From the NCBI RefSeq assembly GCF_000820185.1, contig NZ_CDCA01000020.1:714-64713 (forward strand): a stretch of DNA of 64,000 nucleotides. The letters run 5' to 3'. Under the pieces are notes generated by a model. That model had not been told where the DNA came from and did not search any database. It was given only the letters and a program-made list of their open reading frames with translations. This DNA is from Aeromonas tecta. Lineage in GTDB: Bacteria; Pseudomonadota; Gammaproteobacteria; Enterobacterales; Aeromonadaceae. Shown here piece by piece: positions 62,430 through 64,000 of this stretch (positions are counted from its first letter, which is position 1; each line of letters opens with the position of its first letter). Position numbers and translations under genes: made by a program.

Positions 62430-62894
62430 TTACTCGAAGCAGATTTCGATGGTGGCACGGCCGTAGTCAGAATCGAACGGCATCATGATCTTGGTGCCAT
62501 CGGCTCTGTGGGTGATGGTGTGGTTGGGGCCCGAGACGATGATGGGGGTCGCCATGTCAAACTCGTAGCCCTTCTCCCCCAGCATGCGCTTGGCGCCACC
62601 GGTCACCATGTTGGTGATCTCGCCCACCATGTCGGTCACTTCCTCATTGAGGGTGGTCGGCGCCTCCCCCAGCATGCGGCGCATGATCTCCAGCGCCAAC
62701 CCCTTCTCGAAGCTGATGGAGAGCGAACCACGGGTCTGCGGCCCGACCATGCCGATGAGACCGGAGACATCTCCCCTTGCGAGTTCATCCACCTTGCGTT
62801 TGGGGGCGCCCGGCTTGAGCTCCAGCTGGGCCATGGTGGAGAGCACATTGAGCAGCGAGAGCAGGAACGGGTTTACAAAATCAGCCTTCATCAT
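62430..62894 (-). CDS. cheX: CheX-like chemotaxis phosphatase-fold protein
   Basis: 154 residues. It matches the CheX/CheC-type fold: VNPFLLSLLNVLSTMAQLELKPGAPKRK, then GSLSISFEKGLALEIMRRMLGE, and the active-site-like helix NEEVTDMVGEITNMVTGGAKRML with Glu and Asn (E-x2-N), as needed for CheY-P dephosphorylation. Cytoplasmic. In Shewanella and Vibrio relatives such proteins act on CheY-like or c-di-GMP response regulators. The gene overlaps zur by 14 bases. The symbol denotes family only. Confidence 0.8.
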   Translation of the reverse strand: MMKADFVNPFLLSLLNVLSTMAQLELKPGAPKRKVDELARGDVSGLIGMVGPQTRGSLSISFEKGLALEIMRRMLGEAPTTLNEEVTDMVGEITNMVTGGAKRMLGEKGYEFDMATPIIVSGPNHTITHRADGTKIMMPFDSDYGRATIEICFE

Positions 62895-63339
62895 GACTTC
62901 CTACGGTGGACGAACAGCGCGCACATTGACCGTGCGCCTCTATGGTCTTGTTGGTAATAGTAAAGCCATGCTGGTGTGCCTGCTCGGAAAAGGCGCTGTC
63001 GATGGCCGGATCGTGCAGCTCCACCACGTCTTTGCAGCGATCGCAGATCAGCAGCTGCATCGGGTGGGCATGGTCGAAGTGGCAGCAGAAGATGAAGGCG
63101 TTGAGGGACTCGACCTTGTGGGCAAAGCCCTGCTCGAGCAGGAAATCGAGGGCCCGATAGACGGTCGGCGGCTTGGCATGGGCCTCGGTCTGCTGCAATT
63201 GGGCCAGCAAATCGTAGGCACTGATGGCGTTGCCATGGGCGGCAAGCAGCCGGAAAACCTGGCGGCGGGTGGGGGTGAAACGGATCCCGCGCTGTTCGCA
63301 GAGGCGTTCCGCCCGTAGTAAGAGTTGGTCTTGATTCAT
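62881..63339 (-). CDS. zur: Zinc uptake regulator Zur (Fur family)
   Basis: 152 residues from the ATG at 63339; a GTG two codons upstream is possible. The winged helix has RFTPTRRQVFRLLAAHGNAISAYDLLAQLQQ and PPTVYRALDFLLEQGFAHKVESLNAFIFCCHF, typical of Zur rather than Fur. The structural zinc cysteines are in ICDRCKDV and CARCSS. It represses zinc import genes when zinc is sufficient. It leads zur-cheX-(small membrane protein). I saw no clear Zur palindrome in the gap upstream. Confidence 0.93.
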   Translation of the reverse strand: MNQDQLLLRAERLCEQRGIRFTPTRRQVFRLLAAHGNAISAYDLLAQLQQTEAHAKPPTVYRALDFLLEQGFAHKVESLNAFIFCCHFDHAHPMQLLICDRCKDVVELHDPAIDSAFSEQAHQHGFTITNKTIEAHGQCARCSSTVGSHDEG

Positions 63340-63714
63340 GATCACGCAGCTACCCTGTCAATTAGCCGGATACTATCACAGGGCCTTGCCCACGCGGCGA
63401 CAAAATTCATTTTCCCGGCCTGCCTCACAGAGTCGTGAACGAGCATGTATTGCGCGCTCGCGCGCCACCACCACATCTGTTTCTGATCACATATCTCGCC
63501 CCGCAAGCCATGACTTAGGGGAGAGCGGAGCCGGTGGCTTATCTCCATACCGCAACGGGAACCACTCCTGCTCGCATCTCTTCCCAGCCATACCGGGCTA
63601 CATGTTCAATTTATTCCTTCGCGTAACAAAAGATGCAACTTCAACGCCATTCAACCCCCATCCAGGCCGACTTACACTGCACTCAATGTAATAGTCATTG
63701 GAAGGATAGTTAAG
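63340..63714. other. Intergenic region between zur and the SDR gene, no gene seen
   Basis: 375 bp holding the divergent promoters. The only structure noted is a GCGCGC-TC-GCGCGC inverted repeat at 63452-63465. No convincing Zur box, ORF or terminator was seen. Confidence 0.6.
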
Positions 63715-64000
63715 ATGAAGAGCAAGACTGTGATCGTGACTGGCGCCTCGAGCGGTATCGGCTTTGCCATTGCGAAGGCCTACCTGGCCCGGGGTTACAA
63801 CGTGGTGGCCAATGCCCGTACCGAGCAAGATCTGGCCCAGCCCGCCGAGCGCCTCGGCGTACCGGATAACCTGCTGCTGGTGGCCGGCGACATCGCCAGA
63901 CCCGAGACGGCAACCGCCCTGTTCGTTCGGGCGCAGCAGCACTTCGGCCGGGTGGATGTGCTGGTGAACAATGCGGGGGTCTTCATCTCCAAGCCCATCG
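63715..64000 (+). CDS. Short-chain dehydrogenase/reductase (cut by window edge)
   Basis: ATG at 63715 behind GAAGGA; 95 codons are visible and the frame runs off the right edge. TGASSGIGFAIAKAYLARGYNVVANAR is the NAD(P) motif TGxxxGIG, and VDVLVNNAGVFISKP is the NNAG element of classical SDRs. The Arg in NAR after the second strand suggests NADPH preference. The substrate-binding and YxxxK part is missing, so no substrate can be proposed. It is divergent from zur. Confidence 0.9.
   Translation, partial: MKSKTVIVTGASSGIGFAIAKAYLARGYNVVANARTEQDLAQPAERLGVPDNLLLVAGDIARPETATALFVRAQQHFGRVDVLVNNAGVFISKPI

Noticed and set aside
63452-63465. GCGCGC inverted repeat as a regulator site
   Set aside because: Too simple in sequence and unrelated to the Zur consensus; recorded only as intergenic content.

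Overview
The window is chromosomal DNA from a fairly GC-rich gammaproteobacterium, most consistent with Aeromonas. This is judged from gene content and order, not from a database search. The evidence is the ribF-ileS-lspA-fkpB-ispH-pil block, the rppH-ptsP-lgt-thyA block, ffh/rpsP-rimM-trmD-rplS, mdh near argR, MotX (the Na+-driven polar flagellar motor protein of Vibrio/Aeromonas/Shewanella), a HlyU-like regulator and pilT-pilU. I found no rRNA, tRNA, CRISPR array, insertion sequence or prophage. Gene density is high and most genes are recognisable.

Layout. 1-4298: type IV pilus tip/minor pilin genes pilE-pilV-pilW-pilX-pilY1 on the minus strand (pilY1 runs off the left edge), visibly AT-richer than the rest. 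4409-10137: the translationally coupled ribF-ileS-lspA-fkpB-ispH operon. 10284-12307: murJ diverging from rpsT. 12356-15233: a HlyU-like regulator and nhaA, a small secreted Rap1a/Tai-like protein, and nhaR. 15513-20020: rppH-ptsP-lgt-thyA. 20021-20754: an AT-rich gene-free region with a cluster of DnaA boxes and GATC sites next to mutH. 20755-27848: mutH, a CBM48-like protein, the rpsP operon, ffh, ypjD, corB. 27880-31728: nsrR/hmp with an operator between them, motX and mdh. 31972-35592: art arginine transport operon facing argR across ARG boxes. 35789-41143: a DyP peroxidase, fbpABC iron(III) uptake, and a sigma-54-type glnK. 41345-50164: arfB, ogt, a candidate small RNA, nupC, a LysR regulator, a peroxidase, an NnrU protein and the glycerate module cdaR/gntP-like/glxK. 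50480-57554: yacL, unknowns, a CPBP protease, yggS-proC-yggT-yggU, and pilT-pilU. 57588-64000: yaaA, srmB/yfiC, brnQ, zur-cheX and a truncated SDR gene.

The most unusual feature is a recurring structural one. At six places a piece of a gene end, or of an intergenic region, is present two or more times in tandem with periods of 76-139 bp: the murJ 3' end, the ffh-ypjD gap, the artQ/artM junction, the ogt 3' end (2.2 copies), the cdaR 5' end and the proC 5' end. Several create micro-ORFs with their own ribosome binding site. In ogt the copies differ only synonymously over the coding part, which suggests that diverged alleles were stacked by recombination rather than simple slippage. Three other items merit testing: a DARS2-like DnaA-box region beside mutH, a three-hairpin candidate sRNA at 42545-42697, and a Rap1a/Tai-like secreted protein inside the nhaA-nhaR operon.
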